From: a virus
IMG/VR virus record: IMGVR_UViG_3300008450_000258
Coordinates: 1-31,607 of that record
DNA length: 31,607 bases
Reading direction: 5' to 3' (one strand)
In this document: piece after piece, positions 30,151 to 31,607 of the stretch
Numbering within the stretch: position 1 is the first letter of the stretch
Layout of the letters: every line of letters begins with the position of its first letter
Translations under genes and position numbers: made by a program
The notes under the pieces: model-generated
Database searches by the model: none
Seen by the model: only the letters and a program-made list of their open reading frames with translations
What the model was told of the DNA's origin: nothing

Positions 30151-30386
30151 TATTACCCTGACCTATTGCCCTGAGATAAGTCCTTGATTCCTCTTCCTAA
30201 AGAACCATAGGGTAATAGAGGGTAATAGATTGCTAATACATTAAGAGGAAAATGATGGGTAGAAGAGAAGAAGAGAAGAAGAGGGGAAGAATACATATAC
30301 CCCTTTACCCAGTTATAGGTATAGAAGTTCAATGCCCTGATCACCCTATTACCCTGTCGAGGGTATTGCCCTGGGGTATTGCACTG
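30151..30386. repeat. iteron-like repeats, candidate replication origin
   Basis: A 10-bp unit TATTRCCCTG occurs at 30151, 30164, 30347 and 30364, as TATTGCACTG at 30377 and as CAATGCCCTG at 30330. On the other strand, two tandem units (T/G)AGGGTAATA lie at 30208-30217 and 30218-30227. Pairs at 30151/30164 and 30364/30377 have the same 13-bp step. Between the two groups are AT-rich stretches and a 31-base all-purine run (30261-30291). The 269-bp region has no gene on either strand that I can support. Iterons, an easily opened stretch and an adjacent primase-helicase fit a phage origin. Confidence 0.62.
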
Positions 30387-30400
30387 GTCGGGGGTGACGC

Positions 30401-30694
30401 ATGAGCGAGGCCCTGGTCGAGAAGCATTTGGTCCGTCGGGTGGAGGACCGAGGGGGCAGGGCGTTTAAGTGGATCAGCCCGGGCACTGCCGGGGTCATGG
30501 ATAGGTTGGTGCTGATGCCGGTACCGCCGGAGCACCGGGCGATCGTGAACCAGTACGTGAAGCTGGTGGAGGTCAAGGACAAGAACCAGAAGACCAGGCC
30601 GCTGCAGAACCGGGTGGCGAATTGGATCAAGGCACTTGGCTTTGAGGTGCGGGTGGTCGACAGCAAGGAGCAGATCGAGGAGGTCTTGCGTTGA
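30401..30694 (+). CDS. VRR-NUC domain nuclease
   Basis: A 97-residue stand-alone VRR-NUC protein of the PD-(D/E)XK group. Visible residues are Glu7 in the first helix, Gly31-x-x-Asp34-Arg, VEVKDK with Glu57 and Lys59, and Gln69 before the last helices. The family cuts branched or structured DNA (as in FAN1), and phages usually carry it between VapE and an SNF2 or DEAD helicase, exactly as here. It ends overlapping the helicase start by four bases (TTGA), so both are probably made together. Confidence 0.92.
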   Translation: MSEALVEKHLVRRVEDRGGRAFKWISPGTAGVMDRLVLMPVPPEHRAIVNQYVKLVEVKDKNQKTRPLQNRVANWIKALGFEVRVVDSKEQIEEVLR

Positions 30695-31607
30695 AGGGGC
30701 TCGCCGACTTCCGGCCCTACCAGGCGCAGGCGCTGGACTTCTGCAGGCGTACACCAAGGGGCTACCTGGCAGCAAAGGCAGGAGCAGGAAAGACGGCTGT
30801 CGCATTGGCGTACATGGGCGAGCTGCTTTTCGATTCCTTCGAGGCGAGGCGGGTTCTGGTGGTGGCGCCGAAGCGGGTGGTGGCGCAGTGGCCCAGGGAA
30901 GCTAGGAAATGGGCTTTTGGCGGGCTTCTGAGGTTTTCCCTATACCTGGGCCCCAGGGAGGAGAGACGAGAGGCACTGGCGGCCGATACGGAGGTCTTGG
31001 TTTGTAGCTTTGAGTTCTTCCCGGAGCTGGTGAAGGAGATACGCCTGGCCGACTGGCCGTTTGACCTCGTGGTGTTCGATGAGGCGAGCCGGCTAAGGAA
31101 CGGCGGCCGCCGCGGCAGCGTGACGTGGAAGGCCATGAACGCGATCAGCGCGAAGACCCAGGCCCGGATTCTGTTGATGAGCGGTTCCCCCAGACCTGGG
31201 ACAGCGCACGAGCTGTATGCGCCGGTTTTTCTGTTGGACCAGGGCGCGAGGCTGGGGCGGACGCTAGGGGGCTTCCGAGCGGGTTACCTGGAGCCGGCGA
31301 AGAGCAACCGGCACACCGGGCAGGTCTACAGCTGGAAGCTGCGAGCCGGGATGGAGGCGGCGCTGTATTCCCGGGTGGCCGACCTGTACTTCGCGGTGTC
31401 GCCAGACCTTGGGTTGGAATCGGTGGTGGTTGACCGGTACGTGGGGCTGCCTGCTTCTGTGGAGCAGGCCTGCCTGGACTTACAGGCGAATCAGGTGCTG
31501 GACCTGGACGAGCTGGAGCTCACGGCACCGAGCGCGGGCACGGTATCGGGGAAGCTGCACCAGATGTGCCAGGGGGCGGTCTTCGACGACTACGGGTCGG
31601 TGGTGGA
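30691..31607 (+). CDS. SNF2-type superfamily 2 helicase (partial, runs off the window)
   Basis: The first 305 codons of a helicase, open at the window end. Motifs in order: the N-terminal FRPYQAQALDF (Q-like motif), Walker A KAGAGKTAVAL (Gly33-Lys34-Thr35), VVAPKRVVAQW (motif Ia), DLVVFDEAS (Asp130-Glu131-Ala-Ser, Walker B) and LLMSGSPRPG (164-168, motif III). GTAHELYAPVFLLDQG is the SNF2-like continuation. The second RecA-like domain lies beyond the window. The start is the TTG that overlaps the VRR-NUC stop; no ATG lies before the first motif. It is expected to remodel replication or recombination intermediates with the adjacent nuclease. Confidence 0.9.
   Translation, partial: MKGLADFRPYQAQALDFCRRTPRGYLAAKAGAGKTAVALAYMGELLFDSFEARRVLVVAPKRVVAQWPREARKWAFGGLLRFSLYLGPREERREALAADTEVLVCSFEFFPELVKEIRLADWPFDLVVFDEASRLRNGGRRGSVTWKAMNAISAKTQARILLMSGSPRPGTAHELYAPVFLLDQGARLGRTLGGFRAGYLEPAKSNRHTGQVYSWKLRAGMEAALYSRVADLYFAVSPDLGLESVVVDRYVGLPASVEQACLDLQANQVLDLDELELTAPSAGTVSGKLHQMCQGAVFDDYGSVV

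Noticed and set aside
30347-30356. Resemblance of TATTACCCTG to part of the I-SceI homing site
   Set aside because: Only about half of that 18-bp site matches, and the unit occurs many times as a repeat, so an iteron explanation is simpler.
1-31607. tRNA genes, CRISPR arrays, insertion sequences and retroelements
   Set aside because: I looked for cloverleaf-like segments, regularly spaced repeats, transposase motifs and reverse-transcriptase motifs. Only the partial tRNA-like attP core was found.

Overview
The window is a continuous piece of a temperate double-stranded DNA phage. The gene content, a high GC content and a candidate attachment core matching a tRNA-Leu 3' end suggest a host in the Burkholderiales or a related beta-proteobacterial group. 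The general plan (holin and lysozyme, Ala/Gly-rich internal virion proteins, one gigantic 3169-residue protein, and an early region with a family A DNA polymerase) resembles Bcep22-like temperate podoviruses. That assignment comes from remembered family features, not from a search. Terminase, portal, major capsid and tail-tube genes are not in the window, so it covers only part of the genome.

Layout. Positions 1-1503 (+) hold a lysis cassette: a small membrane protein, a GTA-type holin, a GH24 endolysin and a DUF6321-like protein, closed by a strong terminator. Positions 1578-14875 (+) hold internal or ejected virion proteins. They end in a 9.5-kb gene for a polyvalent protein with an HELTH metallopeptidase motif and a C-terminal LPD38-like region. 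Positions 14876-16129 hold direct repeats, a probable attP, a perfect inverted repeat and a tyrosine integrase. Positions 16087-26200 form a long leftward block of tightly overlapping genes: first transcribed are small conserved phage proteins, a Cas4-like nuclease (DUF2800), a DUF2815 single-strand-binding protein, DNA polymerase A, DUF3310 and a small HTH protein; furthest downstream come accessory small proteins. A rightward GNAT plus HNH pair (19155-19978) interrupts this block. Positions 26244-27307 are the immunity switch: a CI-like repressor (-) facing a Cro/YdaS-like protein (+), with three copies of a shared 15-bp operator-like sequence. Positions 27300-31607 (+) are the rightward early operon: small proteins, a VapE-type primase-helicase, an iteron-rich candidate origin, a VRR-NUC nuclease and an SNF2-type helicase that runs off the window.

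How it works together (inference). The repressor would silence the leftward early promoter and the rightward cro promoter through the shared operators. On induction, both early arms supply parts of one replication machine: primase-helicase, VRR-NUC and SNF2 from the right arm, and polymerase, SSB-like protein and nuclease from the left. Eight copies of a TATTRCCCTG-like repeat just downstream of the primase-helicase gene are the best candidate for the replication origin. An apparently intact attP between the giant virion gene and int, with phage genes on both sides, suggests a virion or circular form rather than an integrated prophage cut at this site.
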